A stretch of 64,000 bases of DNA from Hyphomonas sp. (GCF_017792385.1 NZ_CP051230.1:2046001-2110000), one strand, 5' to 3'. Shown: positions 1-9,483, counted from the stretch's first letter. The notes: a model not told the origin generated them from the letters alone. Made by a program: numbers and translations.

Positions 1-996
1 CGGGGGATCGGGAACACGTCACTGGCCAAGCTGCAATCCTATGCCCGGGAGGATGGGCGCAGCCTGTTCGTTCTGACCCCGATGGTCTTGCAGACCGACG
101 AGATCAAGGGTGGCGCCAAGCGGGGCCTGACCCAGTTCATCGACCAGATCAATCTGTGGCGTGACAAGCTGGCGAATGGCATGCCGCATACAGAGCTTGC
201 CGAGACGATCCTGGAAGAATCCGGCTATACCGACATGCTGCAGAAGGATCGCAGCCCTCAGGCGCAGACCCGGCTGGACAACCTCAAGGAACTGGTCCGG
301 GCCATGGGCGAGTTCGACTCGCTGGCCGGTTTCCTGGAGCATATCGAACTGGTCATGGATGCCTCGACCGGCGGAGCCGGCGAGGACCAGGTGCAGATCC
401 TGACCCTGCACGGCGCGAAAGGTCTTGAGTGGCCAGTCGTGTTTCTGCCGGGCTGGGAGGAGGAAGTGTTTCCTTCCCGGCGCAGCCTGGACGAGAGTGG
501 CATGAAGGGCCTCGAAGAGGAGCGTCGGCTTGCCTATGTCGGCATCACGCGCGCGCGCCAGCACGCCTATATCTCGTTTGTCGCGAACCGGCAGATCTAT
601 GGCCGCTGGCAAAGCGTACTGCCGAGCCGTTTCGTGGACGAGTTGCCTCACGAACATGTCGAGGCCGTGTCAGAAACCGGCTATTCGGGTATGCCCGGTG
701 GCGACACCGGCTTTACGGGCACGGTCGAGGATCTGGGCGAGCGGTCCAACTACAAGAGTCCGGGCTGGCAGCGCCTGAAAGAGAATGCGGGCAAGTTCGA
801 CACTCGCCCGCCGCGCGACGCGACCAATCTTTCGGCGACGTCTGGCGGACCGTCGGGCTTCAAGGTCGGCACGCGCATCTTCCATGACAAGTTCGGCTAT
901 GGTCGTGTGGCGCACACCGAGGGCAACAAGCTGACCGTGGATTTCGAGAAGTCCGGCCGGAAGAAAGTGATCGCCACCTTCGTGCAGCCGGCCTAG
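1..996 (+). CDS. UvrD/PcrA-type ATP-dependent DNA helicase, C-terminal part (5' truncated by window edge)
   Basis: The reading frame is open from base 1, so only the last 331 residues of a superfamily 1 helicase are present. These enzymes unwind DNA 3'-5' in nucleotide excision and mismatch repair. Visible are helicase motif V (ILTLHGAKGLEWPVVFLPG) and motif VI (EEERRLAYVGITRAR, with the arginine finger), followed by a linker and a C-terminal Tudor-like segment (GTRIFHDKFGYGRV) typical of UvrD/PcrA. The motif order and this tail separate it from AddA and RecB. The Walker A and B motifs lie upstream of the window. It is the first of two rightward genes. A UvrD/PcrA assignment is safe; which of the two names applies cannot be decided here. 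Confidence 0.9.
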   Translation, partial: RGIGNTSLAKLQSYAREDGRSLFVLTPMVLQTDEIKGGAKRGLTQFIDQINLWRDKLANGMPHTELAETILEESGYTDMLQKDRSPQAQTRLDNLKELVRAMGEFDSLAGFLEHIELVMDASTGGAGEDQVQILTLHGAKGLEWPVVFLPGWEEEVFPSRRSLDESGMKGLEEERRLAYVGITRARQHAYISFVANRQIYGRWQSVLPSRFVDELPHEHVEAVSETGYSGMPGGDTGFTGTVEDLGERSNYKSPGWQRLKENAGKFDTRPPRDATNLSATSGGPSGFKVGTRIFHDKFGYGRVAHTEGNKLTVDFEKSGRKKVIATFVQPA

Positions 997-1054
997 AGGT
1001 TGACCGGACCGGGCTTTCGGAATTGGATGACCGGGGCAGAGCGGCGAGGCGTGA

Positions 1055-1489
1055 ATGGCCGGCTATATCGAGAAACGGCTGTATGAAGGCGAGACGCTGC
1101 GGTATCGCGGCCAGTTTCACTGGCTGGAACATGCGAAAGCCTGGCTGATGCTGATCGTGTTCGGCATCCTGATCTTCGGCATCATCTATTTCATTGCGGA
1201 AATGGTGCGACTGAACACAACCGAATTCGTGGTGACAGACCGGCGGGTGGTCATGAAGACCGGATTGTGGTCAGCCGACGTCAACGAAATTGCGCTGGAT
1301 GCGATTGAAGGCAGTTCCCTGAATCAGGGGATTGTCGGCCGCATTTTCGGCTTTGGACGCCTGTCGGTACATGGGCGGGGCGAAACCCATATCAATTTCC
1401 CCAACATGGCCCACCCGCAGATGTTTCGCGCCGAGGCGGAGAAAGCCAAGCAGGCCGTTGTGGCACCGGAGGTCCCGTCAAAGGGCTGA
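1055..1489 (+). CDS. PH domain-containing membrane protein (bPH2/DUF304 type)
   Basis: A 144-residue protein with a short N-terminal region, a hydrophobic stretch at about residues 29-49 (rich in Leu, Ile, Phe) and then the bacterial pleckstrin-homology fold signature TEFVVTDRRVVMKTG followed by a run ending in LSVHGRGE. Proteins of this family sit in the inner membrane with the PH domain in the cytoplasm; their roles are mostly unknown. It starts 58 bases after the helicase stop on the same strand and may share its transcript. The last 20 residues are Lys/Ala rich. The family call is good; no specific function can be given. Confidence 0.8.
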   Translation: MAGYIEKRLYEGETLRYRGQFHWLEHAKAWLMLIVFGILIFGIIYFIAEMVRLNTTEFVVTDRRVVMKTGLWSADVNEIALDAIEGSSLNQGIVGRIFGFGRLSVHGRGETHINFPNMAHPQMFRAEAEKAKQAVVAPEVPSKG

Positions 1490-1687
1490 GCCGAACTGTC
1501 CGGAAAGGCTAGCAGCGCCGGGGGCCTGGGTCAGGGGGAGGGAAAGTCAGGCCAGCCTCGAAGCGCGATGGGTGGATGCGCTTGCCGACAAGGGCGAGGG
1601 CCAACCCGACGCTGCAGGATCCTGTTTCCCACAGGCCGGGCGAACGCAAACCGAATGCGGCGTTCATCTGCCGCTCATCTTGCGACC

Positions 1688-4600
1688 CTATTCGGCCGCC
1701 GGCAGGGATTGGCTGGCGGGATCATTCTCGTTCGCCGATTGCGGCGCTGCCGACTGGCGCCGCGCGGCGCGCTTGCCGCGAACGCGATCCTTCATCCGGC
1801 CCGCCCAGCGCCTGACCCGGTGCGGGGCCAGAAGCCAGACCGGCGTCACCAGAAGGATCATCAGGGTCGAGAAGCCGAGGCCGAACACCACGGCCGTGGC
1901 CAGCTGGACCCACCATTCGGAACTTGCGCCGCCGAAATTGATGGAGCCTTCGAAGAAATTGACATTCATCTGGATGATCATCGGCAGCAGGCCGCAGATC
2001 GTCGTGCCGGTTGTCAGCAGGATCGGGCGGATCCGCTGGGCGGCTGTCGCGATGGCGGCTTCTTCCGGGGTGCGGCCGTCGCTGAGCAGTCGATTATAGG
2101 TGTCGATCAGCACGATATTGTTGTTCACCACAATGCCGGCCAGTGCGACGATGCCAGTGCCGATCATCAGCTGCGAGACATAGGGCAGGATCAGCTGGAT
2201 GCCGATCACCACGCCAGCCGTTGACATGATGACAGCCGTCAGGGTCAGGAAGACCTGCCAGAAATTGTTGAACTCCCACAGGAGAATGATGGCCATCATG
2301 AACAGCATGGCCAGAAGTGCGCCCTGGAAGAAGGCCGCAGCGTCTGCACTGTCCTCGTCTGCGCCTTCAAAGCGCACTTCGACCGTACCGGGAATGTCCT
2401 GCTGAGCGATCCAGGTCTTGATCTCTTCGACAATGGCCGCGCCTGCGCCCTGTTCAACGGCGTTGGCGCGTACATCGATCACACGTGCCCCGTCGCGGCG
2501 CGTGATCTGGCTGACGCGCGGCGCGGGCACACGCTCGACAAACAGGGAGAGGGGCACATTACCGCGCGGCGTGGCGATGCGCAGATCGTCGATCGCGCTG
2601 GCGCTGCGGTCTGCCTGCGGGAAGCGCACGCGGATATCGACTTCGTCCTGCGCGTCATCCGGGCGGTAGCGCCCGACGAGAACGCCTTCCGTGATCAACT
2701 GGACGGCGGCGCCGACCTGGCTGATGTCGAGGCCGTACTTGCCGGCTTCGGCACGGTCGACTTCGAGCTGGTATTCGATGCCGGGCAGGGGGCGCGTGTC
2801 CTCGACTTCGCGCAGGTCCGGCCGGGTTTCGAGATAGTCGCGCACAAGGCGTGCGGTTGAATTGAGCGCAGCGGCGTCTTCGGAGAGCAGCGCGATCTGG
2901 ACGTCCTTGCCCGATGGCGGCCCCTGTTCGCGGGCCGCAATCTCGAAGCGCAGGCCGGGCACCTGGCTGAGCCGTTCACGGATGTTTGCGAGCGTGCGAC
3001 GGCCATTGTGCACGCCGTCTGCGGTGGCAAGGTCGATCAGGAGCTGGCCGACCGTATCGATGGGCTTGCTGGACGATCCGTCCGGCGAAAAGATTGCGCC
3101 GCCGGACCCGCCCGCCTCGGTCGAGATGTCCTTGACGCCGTCCATGCCAGTAATGGCCGCTTCGGCGCGCTTGACCAGAGACAATTGTTCCGCTGTGGAC
3201 AGGCTGCCCTGGGCCTGGACAAAGACGAAGGCCTGTTCCGGCTCGACGTCCAAGAACAGTTCGGATTTGTGCGGTGTGGAGCCGAACCAGATGAAGATGG
3301 CGATCACGCCGGCAATGGCGACACCGGTCACGGCCAGGGGCCGCGCGATGAGGGATTTGAGCAGGCGGACATAGCCGCCGAGCCAGCCGGTGGCGGCTTC
3401 GGGATCGGCATCGGCTGCCAGCGCGGCAAGGCTTTCATCGGTGCCGCCGGGGCGCGCCCCAATGACAGAGCCCAGCACCGGCAGGAAGATCAATGCCATG
3501 ACCAGCGAGGCCGACAGGACGAAGATCAGCGTGATCGGCAGATAGGCCATAAACTTGCCGGGCATGGAATTCCAGAACAGGAAGGGCACGAAGGCGGCCA
3601 GTGTGGTGGCGGTGGAGGCGACGACCGGCCAGAACATGCGCTTGCCGGCCATGCCATAGGCGTCCTTCCGGTTCAGGCCCTCGGCCATTTTCCGGTCGGC
3701 ATATTCGGTCACGACGATGGCGCCATCCACCAGGATGCCGACCGCGATGACCATGCCGAACATGACCATCATGTTGATCGTGTAGCCGAAGGCGCCGAGC
3801 AGAAGGAAGGCCATCACGAAGGAGGCCGGAATGGAAATGCCGACGAGGAGCGCAGAGCGCAGGCCGAGCGCCGCGACACAGATGATCATCACCAGCACGA
3901 CGGCGGTGATGATGGAGTTCTGCAGCTGCCCCAGCTGGTCCCCGATCAGTTCGGAGGCATCGGACGTGATGCGGACATCGACCGTGCTGGGCCATGACTC
4001 CTTCTGCGCGGCGACCGTGTCGCGCACGAAATTGGCGGTGTCGAGAATGTTGGCACCGGAGCGTTTCACGATCTGCAGCTGGAGGGCAGGCGCGCCATTG
4101 AAGGTGGCATAGCCAGTGGCATCCTTGTAGGTGCGGCGGATTTCGGCCACGTCCGACAGGGTGACGGTTGCCGTTTCGGAGCGTTTGACCGGCAGGTTCA
4201 AGGCGTCCTGTGCGGTGCGGATCAGGCCGGGCACCTTCACGGCGAAACTGCCTTCGCCGGTATCGATCTGGCCGGCCGGAACGAGCTGGTTGTTGGCCGT
4301 CACGACGGCGTAGATGTCCTGATAGGACAGATTGTAGGTTTCGAGCTTCACCGGATCGACAACGATTTCCAGCACATCCTCGCGCTGGCCGATGATGTTG
4401 GCCTCGAGAATGCCGGGATTTCGTTCCAGCAGGTCCTGCAGGGTTTCGGCGATGTCGTTGAGGCCCCGTTCCGGCGCCTGGCCGAACAGGTTCACCACCA
4501 TGATCGGGAATTGCGAGGCATTCACCTCGGTGATGATCGGCTCGCGGGCATCGTCCGGGAAGAAGCGTTTGGCGAGGTCGACCTTGTCCTTCACATCCAG

Positions 4601-4918
4601 AACGGCCTGGTCGATGTCGGAGTCGATCTCGAATTCGAGGATCAGCTGGCCGGCCCCCTCGGCCCCGATCCCGATAAAGGTCTTGAGGCCTTCAAGGGAC
4701 TGGATTTCCTGCTCGATCGGCTTGACCAGAAGGCGTTCGGCGTCTTCCGGCGTCACGCCGGCGAGCGGCACGGTGATGCCGACAAACGGGATCGGAATGT
4801 CCGGGTCGGCTTCCTTGGGCAGGCCGACATAGGTGGCGGTGCCGGCGATGATCGCGCAGATCAGGATGGACAGAACCATCCGGGCGCGGCCAATGGCGCC
4901 TTCGACGATGCGGGTCAT
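1688..4918 (-). CDS. RND efflux pump inner-membrane permease (AcrB/HAE1-like)
   Basis: At 1076 residues this has the usual length of a resistance-nodulation-division permease, which uses the proton gradient to extrude drugs or toxic compounds through a periplasmic adaptor and an outer-membrane channel. It shows the N-terminal helix and periplasmic start (GLPKEADPDIPIPFVGI), the central helix block with VMFGMVIAVGILVDGAIVV carrying the conserved acidic relay residue in TM4, and the second helix block (GIVVNNNIVLIDTYNRL). The start codon overlaps the stop of the upstream adaptor gene (ATGA), so the two are translationally coupled. No outer-membrane channel gene is adjacent. The tail after the last helix is Arg/Ser rich. 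Substrate unknown; motifs fit hydrophobic/amphiphilic efflux rather than heavy-metal export. Confidence 0.93.
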   Translation of the reverse strand: MTRIVEGAIGRARMVLSILICAIIAGTATYVGLPKEADPDIPIPFVGITVPLAGVTPEDAERLLVKPIEQEIQSLEGLKTFIGIGAEGAGQLILEFEIDSDIDQAVLDVKDKVDLAKRFFPDDAREPIITEVNASQFPIMVVNLFGQAPERGLNDIAETLQDLLERNPGILEANIIGQREDVLEIVVDPVKLETYNLSYQDIYAVVTANNQLVPAGQIDTGEGSFAVKVPGLIRTAQDALNLPVKRSETATVTLSDVAEIRRTYKDATGYATFNGAPALQLQIVKRSGANILDTANFVRDTVAAQKESWPSTVDVRITSDASELIGDQLGQLQNSIITAVVLVMIICVAALGLRSALLVGISIPASFVMAFLLLGAFGYTINMMVMFGMVIAVGILVDGAIVVTEYADRKMAEGLNRKDAYGMAGKRMFWPVVASTATTLAAFVPFLFWNSMPGKFMAYLPITLIFVLSASLVMALIFLPVLGSVIGARPGGTDESLAALAADADPEAATGWLGGYVRLLKSLIARPLAVTGVAIAGVIAIFIWFGSTPHKSELFLDVEPEQAFVFVQAQGSLSTAEQLSLVKRAEAAITGMDGVKDISTEAGGSGGAIFSPDGSSSKPIDTVGQLLIDLATADGVHNGRRTLANIRERLSQVPGLRFEIAAREQGPPSGKDVQIALLSEDAAALNSTARLVRDYLETRPDLREVEDTRPLPGIEYQLEVDRAEAGKYGLDISQVGAAVQLITEGVLVGRYRPDDAQDEVDIRVRFPQADRSASAIDDLRIATPRGNVPLSLFVERVPAPRVSQITRRDGARVIDVRANAVEQGAGAAIVEEIKTWIAQQDIPGTVEVRFEGADEDSADAAAFFQGALLAMLFMMAIILLWEFNNFWQVFLTLTAVIMSTAGVVIGIQLILPYVSQLMIGTGIVALAGIVVNNNIVLIDTYNRLLSDGRTPEEAAIATAAQRIRPILLTTGTTICGLLPMIIQMNVNFFEGSINFGGASSEWWVQLATAVVFGLGFSTLMILLVTPVWLLAPHRVRRWAGRMKDRVRGKRAARRQSAAPQSANENDPASQSLPAAE

Positions 4919-5991
4919 GGCTGGGCCCCGCCCTGCGGTGCCGGACGGACTTCGACGCCCTCGGCCAGATAGTCCTGGCCAATCGCGATCAGCCGGGCGG
5001 GGGATGGCAGGCCCGTGACCCAGGCGCCTTCCGGTGTCTCGTCGATCACGGCGATCGGCGCAAAGCGGACAATGTTCTGATCGTCGACATAGCGCACGCC
5101 CAGATCGCCGGCATCGGACAGGGTCAGCAGGCCCGGCGAGATCAGCGTGGCGGGCACCTCGCCCATCGGGATGAAGAGTTCGGCCGTGACGCCGGCGGCG
5201 ACCGGATCGTCGCCGGTATCGAGTTCTGCCTCGATGCGGAAGGTGCGGGTGCCTTCCTGCGCCGTGCGGGACACATAGCGCAGGCTGGCGGGATAGGTCT
5301 TGCCGCTCGGCAGGCGCGCCGTGCCGGTCATGCCGGTCTTCAGCTGGCCGGCATTCGCCTCGGCCACTTCCACTGCGACGATCACCGGATCCATGTCGAC
5401 CATGGTGCCGCAGGCCTGCCCGGGTGAGAGATAGTCACCGGCCTCGGCAAGGCGCGTTTCGAAAATGCCGTCAAAGGGGGCGCGGATCTGTGTCTTGGAC
5501 AATTCCACGCGGGCAGCGTTCACGGAGGCTTCGGCCGCATCCAGCGCCGCCTTGGCGGCTGCTTCATTGTTGGCCGGGGCAAGTCCCTTTTCCGCCAGGG
5601 TTCTGGCCGCCTCGAAATCGATCCGTGCCGCGTCGCGGCGGGCTTCGGCTTCTTCCAGCCGTGCCGCACGCGCTTCCACGTCCAGCCCACACAGAAGCGT
5701 GCCGCGGGAGACGCGCGTGCCTTCGCGCACCGGGGTCGACACGACATTGCCTGCCGTTCCGGCTTTCACGGTGACGGACTTGTCGGGCTCGGTCAGCCCC
5801 TTGGACTTGAGCCGGATGCCATGGGTCTGGGCAGAGACGGTGAACGTCACGGCCTCCGGGGCCGCCGTGTCCTGGGTCGCGCGGACTTCTTCCTGCTGGG
5901 TGCTGATGTCACCGCGGATCACACTGCGGACAACAAACCAGGCCAGAAGGCCGACGAAGATGGCGATGGCAATTTTAACGGATCGGTTCAC
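4915..5991 (-). CDS. RND efflux periplasmic adaptor (membrane fusion protein)
   Basis: A 358-residue adaptor that bridges the RND permease and an outer-membrane channel. It has an N-terminal membrane anchor (IAIAIFVGLLAWFVV), a lipoyl half-motif (VKAGTAGNVVSTPVREG), a helical hairpin with repeated Ala/Glu heptads (residues about 110-165), the second lipoyl half (TQIRAPFDGIFETRLAEAGDYL) split across the hairpin, and a beta-barrel region. The start used is a GTG at 5991; no strong Shine-Dalgarno is visible. It precedes the permease and overlaps it by 4 bases. Its upstream region holds two inverted repeats that may be operators. The family is certain; the pump's substrate is not. Confidence 0.92.
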   Translation of the reverse strand: MNRSVKIAIAIFVGLLAWFVVRSVIRGDISTQQEEVRATQDTAAPEAVTFTVSAQTHGIRLKSKGLTEPDKSVTVKAGTAGNVVSTPVREGTRVSRGTLLCGLDVEARAARLEEAEARRDAARIDFEAARTLAEKGLAPANNEAAAKAALDAAEASVNAARVELSKTQIRAPFDGIFETRLAEAGDYLSPGQACGTMVDMDPVIVAVEVAEANAGQLKTGMTGTARLPSGKTYPASLRYVSRTAQEGTRTFRIEAELDTGDDPVAAGVTAELFIPMGEVPATLISPGLLTLSDAGDLGVRYVDDQNIVRFAPIAVIDETPEGAWVTGLPSPARLIAIGQDYLAEGVEVRPAPQGGAQP

Positions 5992-6079
5992 GGTTCAGTC
6001 TTTCGCACAGCAGTGCTTCTAGCAGATATAGGCGGCCGCGTCGTCGCTTTAAGCGCGCCGCGCAAGTGTAGTTAACAGG

Positions 6080-6094
6080 GGATTGTTGCAATCC
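6080..6094. promoter_or_regulatory. Inverted repeat upstream of RND pump genes
   Basis: GGATTG-TTG-CAATCC, a 6+6 base inverted repeat about 90 bases upstream of the adaptor start codon. Size and position fit the binding site of a dimeric repressor, but no regulator gene is adjacent. Seen directly; function inferred. Confidence 0.35.
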
Positions 6095-6119
6095 GGCAAA
6101 GCTGCCTGCGCGAATTGCG

Positions 6120-6133
6120 GGTTTCGCGAAACC
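6120..6133. promoter_or_regulatory. 14-bp perfect palindrome upstream of RND pump genes
   Basis: GGTTTCGCGAAACC reads the same on both strands. It lies between the end of the ZntB-like gene and the RND adaptor start, about 130 bases upstream of that start on the minus strand. It could be an operator for a dimeric regulator such as a TetR-type protein. Function inferred. Confidence 0.35.
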
Positions 6134-6170
6134 TATGATTAATGAATGCCCTCGGAAGGCTGTCGCGTGA

Positions 6171-7181
6171 TCAGATCCAGCGCCGCCAGCGCAGGATGAT
6201 CACGAGGAGCAGCGTGGTGCCGAGCAGTCCGAGGACGAGCAGGGCAAAGGCGGTGGAGCTCTCCACGCCCGGCATGCCGCCGACATTCACGCCGAACAGG
6301 CCGGTTACGAAGCTGATGGGCAGGAACACCGCTGACAGGATGGACAGCACGAACAGGCGCTGGTTCATCACTTCGGCGCGTTCCTCGATCACCTGTTCCT
6401 GCAACACCGAGGACCGGTCCCGAATGGTATCGAGTTCTTCGGCCAGGCGCGTCACACGGTCTGCGGATTCCCGCAGGTAGAGCAGGTCATGATCCGTGAA
6501 CAGGCCGGACTGTGCGCCCTCCCGCACCAGCTGGGCGAGGGCTTCGCGTTGCGGCAGGATATAGCGCCGGACCTGCAGCACGCGACGCCGGAATTCCGAC
6601 AGCGTGGAGCGTGGCAGCTTGATGGCCGGATCGAGCAGGTCTTCCTCGAACTGGTCGGCCTGTTCATCGAAGCGCGAGACTTCCGGCTCCATGCGGTCGG
6701 TCAGGGCATCAGCCAGTGCCGCAATCAGCCCGCCGGTGGAGTGGGGGGCCTTGCCGTCCCTGATCTGGGTTTCCACATCCCGGGCACCCCGGATGGGTTT
6801 GGCCCGGAGCGTGATCAGTGCCGTGTCACTGGCCCACATGCGCAAGGCGAGCATGTCTTCCAGCGCTTCGCCCTCATTCAGGTTCATGCCCCGAAAGTTG
6901 ACGAGGAACCCCGCCCCGTGCCGCACGGCGCGGGGCCGCGTGTCTTCCTGCAGCAGCGCTTCGGTTGCCAGCGCGTCCAGCCCGCTGCGGCCCGCCAGCC
7001 AGTCGCGTACATCGGGCGACCGGCGATTGAGGTGCAGCCAGTAGCGGCTGAACTCTGTCAGCCGGCCATTGATGACGTCTGCCCAGGTCAGCGCCGTGGC
7101 GGTGCCATCGACGCCGAATCCGTAACCGAAGACGAGCGGGGCATTGCCGGTGTCTGGAGCCGGGGGGGCAGGCGCTGCCAT
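6171..7181 (-). CDS. CorA/ZntB-family divalent cation transporter
   Basis: A 336-residue CorA-superfamily protein. Two C-terminal membrane helices carry the pore motif in the variant form GVNVGGMPG, which is closer to ZntB than to the GMN of CorA, so zinc rather than magnesium may be moved. The large N-terminal part is the cytoplasmic funnel (FGYGFGVDGTATALTW at its start). The ATG at 7181 is preferred over upstream in-frame starts because the encoded MAAPAPPAP begins just 4 bases after the stop of the upstream amidase gene; longer versions would read through the end of that gene. Likely cotranscribed with the amidase. Confidence 0.85.
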   Translation of the reverse strand: MAAPAPPAPDTGNAPLVFGYGFGVDGTATALTWADVINGRLTEFSRYWLHLNRRSPDVRDWLAGRSGLDALATEALLQEDTRPRAVRHGAGFLVNFRGMNLNEGEALEDMLALRMWASDTALITLRAKPIRGARDVETQIRDGKAPHSTGGLIAALADALTDRMEPEVSRFDEQADQFEEDLLDPAIKLPRSTLSEFRRRVLQVRRYILPQREALAQLVREGAQSGLFTDHDLLYLRESADRVTRLAEELDTIRDRSSVLQEQVIEERAEVMNQRLFVLSILSAVFLPISFVTGLFGVNVGGMPGVESSTAFALLVLGLLGTTLLLVIILRWRRWI

Positions 7182-7185
7182 CTGA

Positions 7186-8697
7186 TCAGAGCGCCGAGAC
7201 CGGTGGGGTGCGGGAAATCCAGGGGCGGGCCATTTCAAGCTGCAGGGCAAGTTCGAACAGTAACGCGTCTTCTCCGCGCTTCGCCGAGAACATGGAGCCG
7301 ATAGGCAAGCCGCCGGACGACCAGGACAGCGGGACACTCATGGATGCAGCGCCAGCAACATTCATCGGCGCGGTGAAGGCGGCGAAGTTCAGGACATTTT
7401 CCATCACCTTGTCGAAATCGCCATCGGGCGCCTGTTCGCCAATCGGAACGGCCGGGCTGCCGGTGACCGGTGTGAGCAAAACGTCGATGTTGCTGAACCA
7501 TTCATTGTAGGCGGCCTCGAAGGCGAGGAGGTATTCGACCGTTTCCGGCATCTCGGCCTGTCGGGCCTGGAACATGGTGGCAAGGCCGAGCGTCCACGGC
7601 TCGACGATGTCGGGCCCGACGGGTTTTCCGGAATAGGCGCTGGCGGCCTGAGTGAAGGAGGCTGCCCCCGCGGCCCAGTAGAGCAGGAACCGGTCGGTGA
7701 ATTCTTCTCCATTGATTGGCACCGTGAAGTCCACGACGTCATGGCCGAGCTCACGGCACAGCTGCGCCACGTCTTCCAGCGCGGCGGTGGTTTCTGGCGA
7801 AACACGGGTGCCGCTGATCGTGTCCGGCGCAAAACCGATCCGCAACGGGCGGTCCAGCGGAGCAATCTCGGCCAGTGGCGTATAGGTGCCATCATTCACT
7901 TCGGCGACCCGGAGTAGTTCGATGGAATCGCGCACCGTGATCGTGACGGCATGATTGACGGCGATATCGACCGGCGGCGCGTCTGCGGGGGTGCGCTTGT
8001 CCAGACGCCCCCGGGACGGCTTCAGGCCGAACACGCCGCAAGTGGATGCCGGGATGCGGATGGAGCCACCCCCGTCACTGGCATGGGCGAAGGGCACAAC
8101 GCGGGCCGCGACCAGGGCAGCGGCGCCGCCGGAAGACCCGCCCGGGATGCGGGAAAGGTCCCAGGGGTTGCGCGTGGCGCCTGTGACAAGGGGTTCGGTC
8201 GACGAGATCAGACCCACTTCCGGGGTCGTAGACTTGCCGAGGGAGACCACACCCGCTTCGCGCCATGAGGCCGCGAAGGGCGAGTCTGTCTCGGAGATAT
8301 TGCCCACGAACGCCCGGCTGCCCCACAGGGATTGGGTGCCTTTCCAGCCGACGAGATCCTTGATGAAGGTGGGTACGCCGCTGAAGGGCCCGTCCAGCGG
8401 GGATTCCGCATCGAGGCGTGCCTGCGTGAAGGAATCGGTCGCGATGGCATTGATCTGGCCATTCACGGCCTTTGCCCGCGCGATGGCCTTGTCGACCTCT
8501 GCCAACGAGGTTGTTTCGCCCGTCTTGATGCGGCCCGCAATGGTCAGGCCGCTTTCCCACCCTGCCGGCGGCACTGCCTTGGCGGCGACCGGACTTGTGG
8601 CGGGTGTCAGCGTATCGGCAGCCTTCTGGCCGCAGGCTGCAAGCGCTGCCACGGCTGCGCCTCCGAACAAGGCTTCGCGCCGAGAAAATCTGGTCAT
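7186..8697 (-). CDS. Amidase (amidase-signature family) lipoprotein
   Basis: A 503-residue amidase-signature hydrolase, a family that cleaves amide bonds with a Ser-Ser-Lys triad. The glycine/serine core PGGSSGGAAALVAARVVPFA and the upstream catalytic-lysine segment (FIKDLVGWKG) are both visible. The start at 8697 is chosen because it gives an N-terminus MTRFSRREALFGGAAVAALA followed by Ala-Cys: an RR signal plus a lipobox-like cysteine, suggesting export and possibly lipid anchoring. A GGAGG lies about 10 bases upstream of this ATG. Exported amidases of this class hydrolyse varied amides; the substrate cannot be read from sequence. It precedes the ZntB-like gene by 4 bases. Confidence 0.88.
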   Translation of the reverse strand: MTRFSRREALFGGAAVAALAACGQKAADTLTPATSPVAAKAVPPAGWESGLTIAGRIKTGETTSLAEVDKAIARAKAVNGQINAIATDSFTQARLDAESPLDGPFSGVPTFIKDLVGWKGTQSLWGSRAFVGNISETDSPFAASWREAGVVSLGKSTTPEVGLISSTEPLVTGATRNPWDLSRIPGGSSGGAAALVAARVVPFAHASDGGGSIRIPASTCGVFGLKPSRGRLDKRTPADAPPVDIAVNHAVTITVRDSIELLRVAEVNDGTYTPLAEIAPLDRPLRIGFAPDTISGTRVSPETTAALEDVAQLCRELGHDVVDFTVPINGEEFTDRFLLYWAAGAASFTQAASAYSGKPVGPDIVEPWTLGLATMFQARQAEMPETVEYLLAFEAAYNEWFSNIDVLLTPVTGSPAVPIGEQAPDGDFDKVMENVLNFAAFTAPMNVAGAASMSVPLSWSSGGLPIGSMFSAKRGEDALLFELALQLEMARPWISRTPPVSAL

Positions 8698-8772
8698 GTC
8701 TTTCACTCCTCCCAATTCCCTGGAGCGGAGCGTGAAACGCGAACGCGCAAACTGCAAGCGTCAAAACAGGAA

Positions 8773-8798
8773 AAGACCGCGCTTTTCAACGCGGTCTT
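8773..8798 (-). terminator. Rho-independent terminator downstream of sodC
   Basis: On the minus strand a 9-bp stem (AAGACCGCG pairing with CGCGGTCTT, 8-base loop) is followed at once by TTTTCC and, a few bases later, another TTTT. It lies 25 bases past the sodC stop and before the amidase start, so it closes the sodC transcript. Confidence 0.8.
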
Positions 8799-8822
8799 CA
8801 GGAAATCGGGGCGGGGTGGTGC

Positions 8823-9413
8823 CTATTGAATCACGCCGCAGGCCACCCGCGCACCAGCGCCGCCAATGGGCTGGGTCAGGTGGTCGTCTTCGGCTTCGTG
8901 AATGATGATGGCCGACCCGTCTTCGTCGAGCAGCGAATCGAGTGCGGTCAGGCGTGTGAACGCCTCGTACCCGGCAGAGCCGTCTCCCGCGACCCATATA
9001 TTCGGCAGGTCGCCCGCTTCGGGCCCTTTCGGGTTCAGCAGGCCATGCGCGCCTTCGACCTTGCCATGATGGCCGCCGGAAGCGGTGAACTTGCCGACAT
9101 CCTCGCAGGTACCCACCGCATGCAGGTGCAGGCCGTGCCAGCCCGGGCTCAGGCTGCCGGGATCGAGCTCGATGCGGATCAGTTCGCCGTTCGGACCATC
9201 CAGGAACCGGGCCGTGCCGATCTCCGTGCCTTCGCTGCCGACCAGCGTGGCGGACGCAGTCATCATCGACGGGAACACACCTTCATCGGGGCCCGGCATG
9301 TCCTGCGCCGTGGGCAGGCCGTTTGAGTCCTCGGGCATTTCCTGGGGTGTCGCGCCCTGTTGTCCGCACGCAGCAAGGGCGACGGCGAGGCAGGCGATGG
9401 CAGTTCGGGTCAT
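8823..9413 (-). CDS. sodC: Superoxide dismutase [Cu-Zn], periplasmic lipoprotein
   Basis: A 196-residue Cu/Zn superoxide dismutase, which converts superoxide to peroxide and oxygen in the periplasm. The metal ligands are recognisable: HLHAVG (two copper His), GGHHG, AHGLLNPKG with the zinc ligands, and IIIHEAEDDH (copper His). The disulfide cysteines are in VGTCEDV and RVACGVI. The N-terminus (AIACLAVALAAC) is a lipoprotein signal ending in the lipobox LAAC, so the enzyme is probably membrane-tethered. It is a monocistronic leftward gene with its own terminator. An Asp/Pro/Met-rich linker of about 30 residues separates the lipid anchor from the enzyme domain. Confidence 0.95.
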   Translation of the reverse strand: MTRTAIACLAVALAACGQQGATPQEMPEDSNGLPTAQDMPGPDEGVFPSMMTASATLVGSEGTEIGTARFLDGPNGELIRIELDPGSLSPGWHGLHLHAVGTCEDVGKFTASGGHHGKVEGAHGLLNPKGPEAGDLPNIWVAGDGSAGYEAFTRLTALDSLLDEDGSAIIIHEAEDDHLTQPIGGAGARVACGVIQ

Positions 9414-9483
9414 GTTCGGGGTCTCCTGTCAGATTGGGTCTGATATAGGGTGATACGTCTATGTGGCAGGAAGGCTCCATCGC

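Noticed and set aside
3008..3997. 329-codon open frame on the plus strand
   Set aside because: It lies entirely antisense to the RND permease gene, has Asp/His/Gly-rich translation typical of a shadow frame in GC-rich DNA, and no ribosome site.
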